A stretch of 64,000 nucleotides of DNA from Planctomycetota bacterium (GTDB taxonomy: Bacteria > Planctomycetota > JACQVV01 > JASMLP01): the NCBI GenBank assembly GCA_030748635.1, contig JASMLP010000147.1, positions 81,268 through 145,267 on the forward strand. Reading direction: 5' to 3'. Position 1 is the stretch's first letter; each line of letters starts with the position of its first letter. This document shows, piece after piece, positions 1 through 8,305 of this stretch. A program made the position numbers and the translations under genes. The notes under the pieces are model-generated. The model was not told where the DNA came from and ran no database searches. It worked only from the letters and a program-made list of their open reading frames with translations.

Positions 1-1
1 C

Positions 2-658
2 AGACGTAAAACACACGAACAGACCATTTCTGCCCGGAAAACCCAAATCGAACTCGATTCCTTACGCACTCGGGCCACCGAATACGACCAACTCATCCGT
101 ACCTTTGTCGAAAAAGCAAAGGCACCTGAAAATGCGTCGAACACGTTCTCTTTTTGCGGTCGGGTTTACGATGCTCAACAAGCGCGCGCTCAGATGAAGC
201 GTTATGCCGTCGAGATGTCCGTCGTACAGGAACGCATCGAACATCTGACCCGCCTTCACCAGGCACGCCTCCAGGTGGTTACCTCCTATCGTTCCACCGC
301 CAATCAGCTCGCGAAGCGACTGAAGGATCTTCAGATCCAGCGCGAACACTACAGCGTAAAAATGGGTCTAGCTCAAGTTCGCTCCGAACTGCGATCCACC
401 CAAGATCTTCTTCGTGATTTCGACAAGATCTCCAGCGAAGAAGAGTCGAGCATTGCAAAAATCGTTCAGATCCTCGAGGACAACCTGAGCGAAGAACAGG
501 CCCGAGACAGCATCGAGAACAGCCTGGCGTCCCGAAGCGCCACTCACTCCCTGTCAGAAAGCCTACAACAACAAAATCGTTCCCAACCGGATAACGATCG
601 CACTCAGACACTCTTGCGACACTACTGGGACCAGAACGAGTCCCCAACGTCCCACTGA
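2..658 (+). CDS. Coiled-coil protein, 5' end outside the window
   Basis: The frame is open from base 2, so this gene begins upstream; the ORF track shows only its internal ATG at 194. The 218 visible residues are rich in Q, E, R, K and L with heptad-like spacing, the look of a long cytoplasmic coiled coil. I see no signal peptide, membrane segment or catalytic motif in the visible part. The stop TGA at 656-658 is followed by a strong ribosome site (GAGGAGGAA) and the next gene after 12 bases, so the two are probably co-transcribed; the next product is also a coiled-coil protein. A distant resemblance to PspA/IM30-type helical proteins is possible but I could not match conserved positions. Function unknown. 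Confidence 0.75.
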   Translation, partial: RRKTHEQTISARKTQIELDSLRTRATEYDQLIRTFVEKAKAPENASNTFSFCGRVYDAQQARAQMKRYAVEMSVVQERIEHLTRLHQARLQVVTSYRSTANQLAKRLKDLQIQREHYSVKMGLAQVRSELRSTQDLLRDFDKISSEEESSIAKIVQILEDNLSEEQARDSIENSLASRSATHSLSESLQQQNRSQPDNDRTQTLLRHYWDQNESPTSH

Positions 659-670
659 GGAGGAATAATC

Positions 671-1285
671 ATGGAACTTGCCATTATCATCCTTCTCGTC
701 GCGAGCATGTCTTGGGTCTACAAGAAGCTCTTCGTTTCGTGTCCACCCGATGGAGGTCCCAAAAAGATCACCATCGGTGGGTGGATGGTTATACTTGCCG
801 CAACCACCCTCTTGATCGGATCGATGGAGGAGTCCAAGAAGCAATCTGAACAACCTCCACCTTCCAGGCAAATCGCCCAGGAAATTCTACGGGTTGAGCA
901 GCAGTTATCTCGCCTCGACAAACTCATGGTTCAGTACGACCATGAAAAATCCTCGCTCGTAGGCCATCTCTCCGATGCGCGCGAGAAAGGCATGAGCTTG
1001 GAGGAAGCTCAACAGAGCCCTTTCCTGGAAGAGACCGCTCGTCGCCTGTCCAACCTTCAATCCTGGTCCGAAAGCGTCGAACAGAGACGCCAGGAACTAC
1101 GTACCCAGTGGAGAGAACTCGATCGACATCGTTTTCAGTCCAGGCACATCGAAGAAATCGCCGCCGCAATGGGGCGATCAAATCCTGCGACAGTCATGGA
1201 ACGTTATTCTTCTATCGAATCGCTGGGATCACTCGAATCGGATCGCATTCGGCAAAGAATCTCTCCACCTCCAACCCAACCCTGA
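671..1285 (+). CDS. Membrane-anchored coiled-coil protein
   Basis: 204 aa. Residues 2-18 form a hydrophobic N-terminal segment, a short polar loop with one Cys follows, and residues about 36-50 form a second hydrophobic segment. From about residue 52 the rest is a charged helical coiled coil rich in E, Q, R and S. Topology is probably a helical hairpin in the inner membrane with the coiled coil on one side. The start is fixed by a near-perfect Shine-Dalgarno sequence (AGGAGGAA) ending 5 bases before the ATG. It follows another coiled-coil gene by 12 bases, so the pair may form a complex. A perfect hairpin just after the stop may end the unit. No known family recognised. Confidence 0.8.
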   Translation: MELAIIILLVASMSWVYKKLFVSCPPDGGPKKITIGGWMVILAATTLLIGSMEESKKQSEQPPPSRQIAQEILRVEQQLSRLDKLMVQYDHEKSSLVGHLSDAREKGMSLEEAQQSPFLEETARRLSNLQSWSESVEQRRQELRTQWRELDRHRFQSRHIEEIAAAMGRSNPATVMERYSSIESLGSLESDRIRQRISPPPTQP

Positions 1286-1298
1286 ACCGTCTACCGCT

Positions 1299-1337
1299 TG
1301 TCTTGTATTGCAGGTGTGAAGCCCGCAATACAAGACA
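1299..1337. terminator. Perfect 13-bp hairpin after the coiled-coil pair
   Basis: TGTCTTGTATTGC at 1299-1311 is matched exactly by its reverse complement at 1325-1337, with a 13-base loop. It lies 14 bases after a stop codon and 63 bases before the next gene. There is no T-run on either side, so it is not a classical intrinsic terminator. It could be a U-tract-independent terminator, an RNA 3'-end stabiliser or a protein-binding palindrome. Confidence 0.5.
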
Positions 1338-1400
1338 CCTGGTTCACATAATGAAATTCAGCCAAAGCCTCACCCAGGGGGATACAGTACCCTGTGGGGT

Positions 1401-2618
1401 ATGCCCAGCCTGGACCGAAAAACCCTGACCACTCTGGTCAATACCTACCTTTTACTTGTCCTCCTCCTCGGACTTCTTCGATTTCCCCCCGACTGGCTGT
1501 CTTCAAACGGCCCAAGGTTTCCCGAACGCCCCATCGCTTTCAACATCGAATGGTGGATAGGCGTTGGAGAAGCTCAGTCATCCCACGGGGTATTTCATAC
1601 CTGGACACCCTACCCCCCTCTGTTTCCTCTTCTTTTCCGGGGAATGAACAAACTTTCCGGAGGAGATCCGGTTCTTTTGGTTTATCTCTGGTGGCTAGTC
1701 AATGCCCTCTCGCTTGCCATTCTCGCATCGGTGATCTTACGCCTACGCGGTTTTTCAGCGGGGCTGGGAACCGTTCTTGTCTTTTCCATCTCGACCTCCT
1801 TCGTGGGTATCGGCATTCAGGCCGATCAGTTCGATCTCCTACCCTGCGCACTACTAGGTCTTGGCATTCTAGGCCTATCCAAAAACCGACCTCTGGAAGC
1901 CGGAATAGCCGCTGGGGTCGGAGCCGCGACCAAGGTCTTTCCCGGTCTACTCGCCTTTGTCGCTCTGGGGCTACTCCCCCGTCGAGATGGTTTTCTTTTC
2001 ATCCTCGGCCTCGGACTTTCTCTGGTCATATCCCTTCTCCCTTTCTATCTCGCAGATTCAGATACATTCATGTCTACCTGGCGATGGAGTTTGGCCAGGG
2101 AAGGGTGGGAATCGATCTACACCTACCCCGACCTCAAACTCCCTCCCATGCCCGCCGCGGAGACACTCACCCGACCGGTCACCTCACCTCTCCCATCCAC
2201 CGAATCGAACTGGAGCCCTCCGCTCTGGATGCTAATTCTCGCGCAGGGAACACTCGTGTTCTGGCTACGAAAACGTTCCGACCGATCTTGTCTGGATTTC
2301 TCTCGAGGCGCTCTGGCATCCGTTCTTCTATTGCTACTGCTTTCTCGCGGTTGCAGTTCCTACTACAGCGCCTGGGTCATGGGGCTTCTATTTCTGGTCT
2401 ATTCCTGTCGACCAGCAATGCTCCTAGCGGGAGCACTGCTGCTAGTAGCGAACCTGGAATGGATCGCATGGAGTCCAGCGGGTTCTTCCGATCTCCCTTT
2501 CTACTGGGTATCGATTTTTGGACGCCACATTCTCTTCGCTATCCTGCTTGTCGACGTGCTACGCCGTATCGGTTCACCCGCTCCCATCCCCCCCGCGCAA
2601 CCGTCACCAGTCCGGTAA
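1401..2618 (+). CDS. GT87/DUF2029-type polytopic glycosyltransferase
   Basis: 405 aa, hydrophobic throughout with roughly nine to ten membrane helices. The segment GVGAATKVFPGLL near residue 175 matches the conserved G-x(3)-K-x-x-P region of GT87 (DUF2029) polyprenyl-phosphate-dependent mannosyltransferases, and the early loop with TPYPPLFPL also fits that group. The family transfers sugars from lipid-linked donors on the outer face of the inner membrane. The substrate cannot be read from sequence. A longer ORF in the next frame (1394-2806) is a shadow: it is Ser/Arg/Pro-rich with no membrane pattern. No clear ribosome site precedes the ATG at 1401. It stands alone between a hairpin and the next gene, so operon membership is unclear. 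Confidence 0.7.
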   Translation: MPSLDRKTLTTLVNTYLLLVLLLGLLRFPPDWLSSNGPRFPERPIAFNIEWWIGVGEAQSSHGVFHTWTPYPPLFPLLFRGMNKLSGGDPVLLVYLWWLVNALSLAILASVILRLRGFSAGLGTVLVFSISTSFVGIGIQADQFDLLPCALLGLGILGLSKNRPLEAGIAAGVGAATKVFPGLLAFVALGLLPRRDGFLFILGLGLSLVISLLPFYLADSDTFMSTWRWSLAREGWESIYTYPDLKLPPMPAAETLTRPVTSPLPSTESNWSPPLWMLILAQGTLVFWLRKRSDRSCLDFSRGALASVLLLLLLSRGCSSYYSAWVMGLLFLVYSCRPAMLLAGALLLVANLEWIAWSPAGSSDLPFYWVSIFGRHILFAILLVDVLRRIGSPAPIPPAQPSPVR

Positions 2619-2744
2619 CCTGTCCACCCCGCCAGTTCACTTGCACCGCACCTCTTCACTCTCGTACACTCCTTTTCGAGCGACGAACAGATCGGAATAT
2701 CGTGCCGCAGGATTCCCCCCTCGGATCCTCACCAATCCTCTCTC

Positions 2745-3578
2745 ATGACCCCCACTCCAAAAACCAGAAAACCCGGGAAACTTCTTCGGTGGATTTTTGT
2801 CCTTAGCCTGGTTTCCAATGTCCTTCTCCTGGCCTTCGTGACCTTCCTTCTGGGGCTCTTCGACTCGGACGGGGAGATGGATGCCGACACTCTCGGCTTT
2901 ACCGCCTCCTCCTCTTCGAACTCCCCCCCTCACAACACCGACTCTTCCCCGAATTCGCGTCAAAACCCGTCATCTTCCAACGCAAAGCTTCCCCCCCCCT
3001 CCCTCCGCGACCCACACTCTCACCCGGTCGATCCACACTCTCACCCGGTCGATCCCAATCTCTCACCTCGAGACTGGGCGCAACTCTCTCGAGGGCTACC
3101 GATCGTCCGCCAAACCCAACAGGACAAAAAACTCTTCATCGTCTGCCAGTTTATAGTCCAGGCGCCGCCAATCGCTCTCTTCCGCTGCCTGACCGACAAC
3201 AGCAACCTCACCGCGGTCTATCCAGACATCCAGACCGTTGAAGTTTTTGAGAGTTCTCAGAAACACTCGATTATCTATTTCCGAGGGCAACATGGGATAT
3301 TCGGTCTCGAATACGTTCTTCAACGCGACTACATTCCCGGTCGTGAGATCCGGTGGATCAAGATAGACCATCCTCGTAGCAGCCAACGGATCCGGAGCTG
3401 TCGGGGCCGATGGCGATTCGACCCGACGCCCAACTCGAACTGGACTCTGGTTACCTACCAGAACCATATCGACATTCCCCTTCTACCCCAGAGCCTCACC
3501 ACCCGACTTCTACGCAAAAGCTTGCCCGAAGTGATCCGTAGACTCCGAGATCAAGCCCCGAACTATATCCGCCAATAG
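2745..3578 (+). CDS. Membrane-anchored SRPBCC (START-like) protein
   Basis: 277 aa. Residues 13-41 are a single hydrophobic helix after a basic N-terminus, so an N-in membrane anchor. Residues about 45-110 are a Ser/Pro/His/Asn-rich, presumably disordered linker that contains a tandem repeat. The C-terminal ~155 residues look like an SRPBCC/polyketide-cyclase fold: APPIALFRCLTDNSNL near the start, then alternating beta strands ending in a long amphipathic helix. This fold usually binds lipids or other hydrophobic ligands. The domain would sit in the periplasm. No Shine-Dalgarno is visible before the ATG. It converges on a minus-strand gene 11 bases away. Ligand unknown. Confidence 0.65.
   Translation: MTPTPKTRKPGKLLRWIFVLSLVSNVLLLAFVTFLLGLFDSDGEMDADTLGFTASSSSNSPPHNTDSSPNSRQNPSSSNAKLPPPSLRDPHSHPVDPHSHPVDPNLSPRDWAQLSRGLPIVRQTQQDKKLFIVCQFIVQAPPIALFRCLTDNSNLTAVYPDIQTVEVFESSQKHSIIYFRGQHGIFGLEYVLQRDYIPGREIRWIKIDHPRSSQRIRSCRGRWRFDPTPNSNWTLVTYQNHIDIPLLPQSLTTRLLRKSLPEVIRRLRDQAPNYIRQ
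3012..3053 (+). repeat. Exact 21-bp tandem duplication
   Basis: The 21-mer starting CCACACTCTCACCCGG occurs twice back to back at 3012-3032 and 3033-3053, giving the in-frame peptide repeat DPHSHPV. A degenerate third copy follows. It lies in the disordered linker of the SRPBCC protein and looks like recent replication slippage. Confidence 0.9.
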
Positions 3579-3589
3579 AACAATCCGAG

Positions 3590-5125
3590 CTACGAATTAT
3601 CCTGGTTGAACTGAAAATAGTTGTCCCACTTGTAGTCCAGACGCTGTAGCGCTTCGGCCAGAGGACAGGCTTCATAACGCCCATCTTTTTGGATCACCAG
3701 CCCTTCTCGCTCAATCTTCTCCAGCGCGTCCTCCACCTCGAAATCGACCTTCACTCCAAACTCCTGTCTCAAAAACAGCTCACACTCTCGATCCAACTCC
3801 TCTTCCGAAAGGCTGCCTTTTGTCCAGAGCATGAAGTAGGCCAGAGCCGATTCCTTGAACTCCTGAGACTCCAGAGAATCCACGAGATAAAAAATCACTC
3901 CCCGATCCGTATCCAGACTTTTGTGATAAAGAGAGTCGGTCACCATGCTTTCGTAGCGATCTCTGGAGCGTTTCCACCCGAGAAAGGTTTTCAGGCCGTA
4001 ACCGCCCAAACTCCCCAGCGCGAAAAGCGCGACCACGGGATTCAATATCGCCTGGGAAAGAAATTTTACTGCCACGATCACAACACCAGAAACACCGGTA
4101 ATCACCAGTTTCAGTAAATCCGCAGGTTTCATGGAAAGTTTTTTTTCCGGGAAAACAACCTCCAGATCGGCCATCGGTATATCCCGAAAGATCTTGATAT
4201 GAATTCCTCGATCAACCGACTCCGCCCCCTTCTTGGAATCGTTTTGAAAGCGGAAGAGAAGAATCAACTGACGATAGGTCGGCTCCTGAATGGTTACGGG
4301 CCGGAGAAAAGACTTCCACCCACGCAATCGATCAGCCAGCGTAATTCGCCGAACATACCGAGTGGTATGCATGGAGCTTTTGGGTTGTGAAGTCCCCCCC
4401 TGGGTCCCCCCAGGCCCTTTCGTCCCATCATTCTTCTGTCGCCTCCACCCCCCCAACAAGAAGCTTACCCCGCTCCAGATCTTTTCGATCCAATGGGTCA
4501 ACTGATAGTCGACTTTTTCCAGTAAGAGGAGCCCAGTGGTGGTATCGATCCCCATCCCTCGCCGAAAGATGAGAATCCGCTGAGCGAACTTCGGAGGCTC
4601 GCCCCCCCTCTTCCCGTAGCTTCGAGTCGCGAAATAACGGCTCAGCATGGCCTGATCCAAGCGTGACCAGTCGATCTCTATCGGTAGGTTGAAAAGATAG
4701 GCCTCATTTTCCGCCACATCCACATCTTCCTGGTAGAGCGGAATAAAATTACCCTTTTCCATCAGCTCCATGAAATTATCGAGAAACCTCTCTTCCGCTT
4801 CGAAAAGCTCTTCCTCGGTATGGGTCTCGACCACTCCATCCCACCCCCCGGAAGGGTCGAACAGGTCAAAATCACTCTTCAGGGATTCGGCCAGATCGTG
4901 ATATTCGAAATGATAAATGGCGTCGAAAAGACGCAAAAATGCTCGAAATTCATTTTCGGATTCAGATCCAGAAACCCGATCGAGGAGAGCCCGCTTTATC
5001 CGGTGCTTGGAGACCGGAATAAAACACTCGTGATCGACCCGAACCGAAGATCCTGTACGTGTGACAGGTTCTTCTTCAGTTCGAAGAGAAGCCCCTGTTC
5101 GCTCGAGAGATTCTTCGAGTTGCAT
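3590..5125 (-). CDS. DUF3754 (TMEM143-like) membrane protein
   Basis: 511 aa. The central segment FRDIPMADLEVVFPEKKL followed by KPADLLKLVITG is the hallmark of DUF3754, the family that includes mitochondrial TMEM143. Two adjacent hydrophobic helices lie at about residues 337-385. The long acidic N-terminal half and the C-terminal ~110 residues are soluble, and the C-terminus looks winged-helix-like. The family has no assigned reaction. An insert rich in Gly and Thr at about 255-275 is probably a loop. The start ATG abuts the stop of the upstream DUF1080 gene (TAGATG), so translation is probably coupled and the two are one operon. Confidence 0.7.
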   Translation of the reverse strand: MQLEESLERTGASLRTEEEPVTRTGSSVRVDHECFIPVSKHRIKRALLDRVSGSESENEFRAFLRLFDAIYHFEYHDLAESLKSDFDLFDPSGGWDGVVETHTEEELFEAEERFLDNFMELMEKGNFIPLYQEDVDVAENEAYLFNLPIEIDWSRLDQAMLSRYFATRSYGKRGGEPPKFAQRILIFRRGMGIDTTTGLLLLEKVDYQLTHWIEKIWSGVSFLLGGWRRQKNDGTKGPGGTQGGTSQPKSSMHTTRYVRRITLADRLRGWKSFLRPVTIQEPTYRQLILLFRFQNDSKKGAESVDRGIHIKIFRDIPMADLEVVFPEKKLSMKPADLLKLVITGVSGVVIVAVKFLSQAILNPVVALFALGSLGGYGLKTFLGWKRSRDRYESMVTDSLYHKSLDTDRGVIFYLVDSLESQEFKESALAYFMLWTKGSLSEEELDRECELFLRQEFGVKVDFEVEDALEKIEREGLVIQKDGRYEACPLAEALQRLDYKWDNYFQFNQDNS

Positions 5126-6223
5126 CTATCTCGAGTGTCGAACGTAAATCTTGCGTAATTCGACGTCGGTTCCCGGCAAGGCCAAAAAACCCATCGGCCC
5201 CCGCGTGGTCTGGCGGCGAATCCGAACCACTTGACCCATAAAATGAGCAACCACCTCATCCCCTTTGAGTTCGACCAGAACCGATGTCCAGTTGTCAGGG
5301 TCCAGTCTAGCATCCCCTTTGATTTGCAATTCGGTCGCCTTGCGCTTAGCCATATCCATATTGAAGAGTAGAACCAAAGTTTCGCCAGGAGCCAATCCTC
5401 GAAACTGCACGACATACGTACCATCCGTCCAGCCATCCTCTCCTGTCTGAAGCAACGAAGCCTTCTCGCCGCCGGAAAGGCCTAGCCGGATCACAACTCC
5501 CTCGGAAGTTTCGACCCGGGAGTAATCTCCATTTCCCTTCCACCCGGAGAAGTCTTTACTTGGGGTCTGCGGTTGGCCGTGCTGGGACACCCGTTGAAGT
5601 TCTTTTTCGAAGTCGACAGCGGATCTGGACTCGGACGGTTTTTGCGCTTTTTCTGGCTTCTCCGGCCTCTCCGACTTCTCCGACTTCTTTTCCCCGACCA
5701 CCTTCACTCGTATGTTCCGGATTCGGGCCCGGCTCTCCTTGTTGAGCATCAGTGTGAGATTTTTTACACCCGGCTCGAACGCTTGCTGAGTCAGATCCAT
5801 GAACTTGTTATCGACCCAGGCCAAAACGAACTTCCCATCATGAATGAAGACGATCCGCACCCACTGGTTGAGAGGGACTTCGTTTTCGGTGAAATGAACA
5901 GTAAAAAAACGCCACTTCCGGACCGCGATTCCGCCACTTTCCAAAAAAAGTTCGAAGGAAAGAGCCATGTCGCCATACTGGCGATCGGTTCGAACCCCAC
6001 CGAAATAGTTGAAATTCCGGGTAGGGTTATTTCCCGCGAGTTCGCCGCCTGAAACGGACCACAACCCCTCATCCCCCGGCTGAACCGACCAACCGTTGAG
6101 ATTTTTCCCGTTGAATATCGAATTCCAGCTCGCATCTGGAACCGGAGCTCGTGGCCCCTCTTGAGCCAGAACCGCCGACCAAAACAGCCCACTAACCCCA
6201 AGGCAATAAACGACCCATCTCAT
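5126..6223 (-). CDS. Secreted DUF1080 (3-keto-disaccharide hydrolase-like) protein
   Basis: 365 aa with a signal peptide (residues 1-20, cleavage probably after VLA). WNSIFNGKNLNGWSV opens the DUF1080 beta-sandwich, a concanavalin-like fold very common in planctomycetes and annotated as 3-keto-disaccharide hydrolase. A charged linker rich in K, E, S and P (about 178-208) separates it from a second beta-rich domain at about 225-365 that begins FSGWKGNGDYSRV and may be a divergent second copy. The first domain is shorter than a canonical single domain (~200 aa), so hydrolase activity is not certain. It is the promoter-proximal gene of a pair with DUF3754. Likely periplasmic or surface carbohydrate binding or cleavage. 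Confidence 0.65.
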   Translation of the reverse strand: MRWVVYCLGVSGLFWSAVLAQEGPRAPVPDASWNSIFNGKNLNGWSVQPGDEGLWSVSGGELAGNNPTRNFNYFGGVRTDRQYGDMALSFELFLESGGIAVRKWRFFTVHFTENEVPLNQWVRIVFIHDGKFVLAWVDNKFMDLTQQAFEPGVKNLTLMLNKESRARIRNIRVKVVGEKKSEKSERPEKPEKAQKPSESRSAVDFEKELQRVSQHGQPQTPSKDFSGWKGNGDYSRVETSEGVVIRLGLSGGEKASLLQTGEDGWTDGTYVVQFRGLAPGETLVLLFNMDMAKRKATELQIKGDARLDPDNWTSVLVELKGDEVVAHFMGQVVRIRRQTTRGPMGFLALPGTDVELRKIYVRHSR

Positions 6224-6341
6224 ATCAAATCAACCTGCTGCAAATGGTGGAGAGGGAAAAATGGTCCAAAAATGGAACATGAAGATCTACACATCATACT
6301 CCATTCGAGTACCCCAATGACCAACTTCTACGACCAATCAA

Positions 6342-6370
6342 TTCAATTTCCGGCTCAGTGTCCGTAAGAT
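6342..6370 (+). promoter_or_regulatory. Possible purM promoter
   Basis: TTCAAT (6342-6347), a 17-base spacer and TAAGAT (6365-6370). The -35 is weak. The -10 overlaps the ATG at 6369, so if real the start codon must be the ATG at 6378, seven bases further on, and the mRNA would be leaderless. Confidence 0.3.
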
Positions 6371-6377
6371 GCCCCCC

Positions 6378-7490
6378 ATGTCCAGCGCCAAAAAAAGCCC
6401 CATCACTTATCAGGATTCCGGTGTTGATACGGAACAGGGCGCCCACGCCCTCTCCGGCCTACTGAGCTGGGTTCGCTCCACAGAGTCCTTCCGGGCCGGG
6501 ACCACCGGCCAAACTCTCTGTCCATCGGGACATTTCGCCACCATTCTCGACCTTGGAGGGGAAACCGCTCTGGCTGCCGCCTCGGATGGAGTGGGAACCA
6601 AACTCCTGATTGCCCAGATGCTAGACCGCTACGACACCGTGGGCATCGATTGCGTGGCCATGAACGTAAACGACCTCGTTTGCGTGGGCGCCGACCCGAT
6701 CGCTATGCTGGACTATCTCGCGATAGCCAAAGCAGATCCCAAGATGCTCGAAGCGATTGGCCAGGGGCTTCACGAGGGCGCTCGCCTCGCCAACATCTCG
6801 ATTCCAGGCGGAGAATTGGCCCAGATTCCTTCCATGCTCTCCGGGTATCACCCGGACCGGGCCTTTGATCTGGTAGGTACCGCTTTTGGATTGGTTCCTC
6901 GTGACCAGATCCTCACCGGCGACCAGTTGGAGCCTGGCCAGATCATCGTTGGTCTCGAATCCAACGGACTCCACTCCAACGGTTACTCGCTTGCACGGCG
7001 TGTTCTGCTCGAACACGCCCAACTCCCCCTGAAGGATCCACACCCCGACCTCGACTCACCCCTCGCCGAGGAACTCCTTCGGCCCACCGCCATTTACGTT
7101 GAGTTTTGCCGCCGATTGACCCGGAGAAAGATCTTCCCCACTTGGCTTTGCCACATCACGGGTGACGGGCTTCTCAACCTTCTTCGTTGCCAATCGACGG
7201 TGAAATTCGTCATCGACAATCACCCCAGCCCACCCCCGATCTTTCGACTCATCCAGCGACTCGGGCCGGTGGATACCGTCGAAATGTTCCGTACCTTCAA
7301 CATGGGACTCGGATTTTGTGTCGTGATACCCGAGTCCGACCTGTCTGCTACCCTCGAGGAAGCCCGAGCTTGCGGACACCAAGCCCAGCAAATCGGACAC
7401 CTAGAAGCCTCTTCGATCCAAGAAGTTCTGATACCTGAGTTCGATCTTGTCGGGTCCGAAGGTTCGTTTCGAAGAATTTCCCGAGATTAA
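6378..7490 (+). CDS. purM: Phosphoribosylformylglycinamidine cyclo-ligase (AIR synthetase)
   Basis: 370 aa, close to the usual ~345. It catalyses ATP-dependent ring closure of FGAM to aminoimidazole ribotide in de novo purine synthesis, in the cytoplasm as a dimer. The YQDSGVD opening, SDGVGTK nucleotide motif, AMNVNDLVCVGADP, GLESNGLHSNGYSL and ITGDGLLNLLR are all PurM signatures. GGELAQIP replaces the usual GGETAEMP, so that loop is slightly divergent. I prefer the ATG at 6378 over the one at 6369 because the resulting N-terminus aligns with the family and a -10 box would overlap the earlier ATG. No other purine gene is nearby. Its stop overlaps the stop of the convergent lipoprotein gene by four bases (TTAA). 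Confidence 0.93.
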   Translation: MSSAKKSPITYQDSGVDTEQGAHALSGLLSWVRSTESFRAGTTGQTLCPSGHFATILDLGGETALAAASDGVGTKLLIAQMLDRYDTVGIDCVAMNVNDLVCVGADPIAMLDYLAIAKADPKMLEAIGQGLHEGARLANISIPGGELAQIPSMLSGYHPDRAFDLVGTAFGLVPRDQILTGDQLEPGQIIVGLESNGLHSNGYSLARRVLLEHAQLPLKDPHPDLDSPLAEELLRPTAIYVEFCRRLTRRKIFPTWLCHITGDGLLNLLRCQSTVKFVIDNHPSPPPIFRLIQRLGPVDTVEMFRTFNMGLGFCVVIPESDLSATLEEARACGHQAQQIGHLEASSIQEVLIPEFDLVGSEGSFRRISRD

Positions 7491-8134
7491 TCCTGATCTT
7501 CACTTTCTGAGTTGGGGGGAGTTTCTTTATGAGATTTACTCTCGAGCTCTTTCTGACGATTCTCGAGTTCACGAATCTCCTTCTCGTACTTGCTGATCTC
7601 CTCCTCGAGTTCTTTACGCTCCCGAGTGGTTCCCTGACTATCCAACGAATTTTCTAATTCGGGTGATATGCCGTACTCCGTAGAGTCTTTCAGCGCCATG
7701 AACACCATCCCTGAAAGAAACTCCTCGTATTCGAGGTCTCGCCCCAAGCTTCGCCAGTCCGCCTCATAATAATTCATCGGATTGACCACGTTTTCGTTCC
7801 GCTCATGACTGCAACGAAACCGAGCAATCCAGTATTCCTTGCCTTGAAGCGCCGACTCGCCCTCGGCCTTCTCGAGGCGAATCTCGATCCGACGACGCAT
7901 TCCGGTGTGGCTATGAATGGTAGGACGAAAATTCCAACCCGTCTCCACTTCCCCTTCTTCCCGGTCGAAATGTTCAATATAGAAATCGTGTCGACGCAGA
8001 ACTTCGACCGCTTTATCGACGATCTCGCCCGGTTCTGCCTGAATCGGATCGGTAGCCGTCCAGTCCCCGATTCCACAACCTGATAAGGCCACCCAAAAAA
8101 ACAGAGAGATGATCAAAGAGTAATTTCGAACCAT
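7487..8134 (-). CDS. Putative lipoprotein with C-terminal coiled coil
   Basis: 215 aa from the ATG at 8134, chosen because AAGGAGG lies 6 bases upstream and a promoter ends just before it; the ORF-track start at 8179 would fall inside that promoter. Residues 1-20 are a lipoprotein signal ending in LSGC, so the mature protein is probably lipid-anchored. The middle (~30-150) is mixed alpha/beta and unassigned; the last ~65 residues are a highly charged E/K coiled coil. Convergent with purM, with overlapping stop codons. Function unknown. Confidence 0.75.
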   Translation of the reverse strand: MVRNYSLIISLFFWVALSGCGIGDWTATDPIQAEPGEIVDKAVEVLRRHDFYIEHFDREEGEVETGWNFRPTIHSHTGMRRRIEIRLEKAEGESALQGKEYWIARFRCSHERNENVVNPMNYYEADWRSLGRDLEYEEFLSGMVFMALKDSTEYGISPELENSLDSQGTTRERKELEEEISKYEKEIRELENRQKELESKSHKETPPNSESEDQD

Positions 8135-8177
8135 CAAAGGCCTCCTTGACAACAGGATATTCAGAGCGATGGCTGGC

Positions 8178-8207
8178 AATAGAACACCCTGAATGTCTTA
8201 CTGTCAA
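8178..8207 (-). promoter_or_regulatory. Promoter of the lipoprotein gene
   Basis: On the minus strand a perfect TTGACA (8207-8202), an 18-base spacer and TCTATT (8183-8178). The leader to the ATG at 8134 is about 40 bases and contains AAGGAGG. Confidence 0.5.
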
Positions 8208-8305
8208 GCTATCGTCCACGCCCCCAACTTGCATCTGAGCGTTGGGTTGAGTAAATTGTTGCACTTGAACTCGTTGTACCTTTCGTGCCGGGTCCACAGA
8301 TTATC

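Noticed and set aside
1394-2806. 470-aa plus-strand ORF overlapping the GT87 gene
   Set aside because: Ser/Arg/Pro-rich out-of-frame product; the overlapping frame has clear membrane helices and a family motif.
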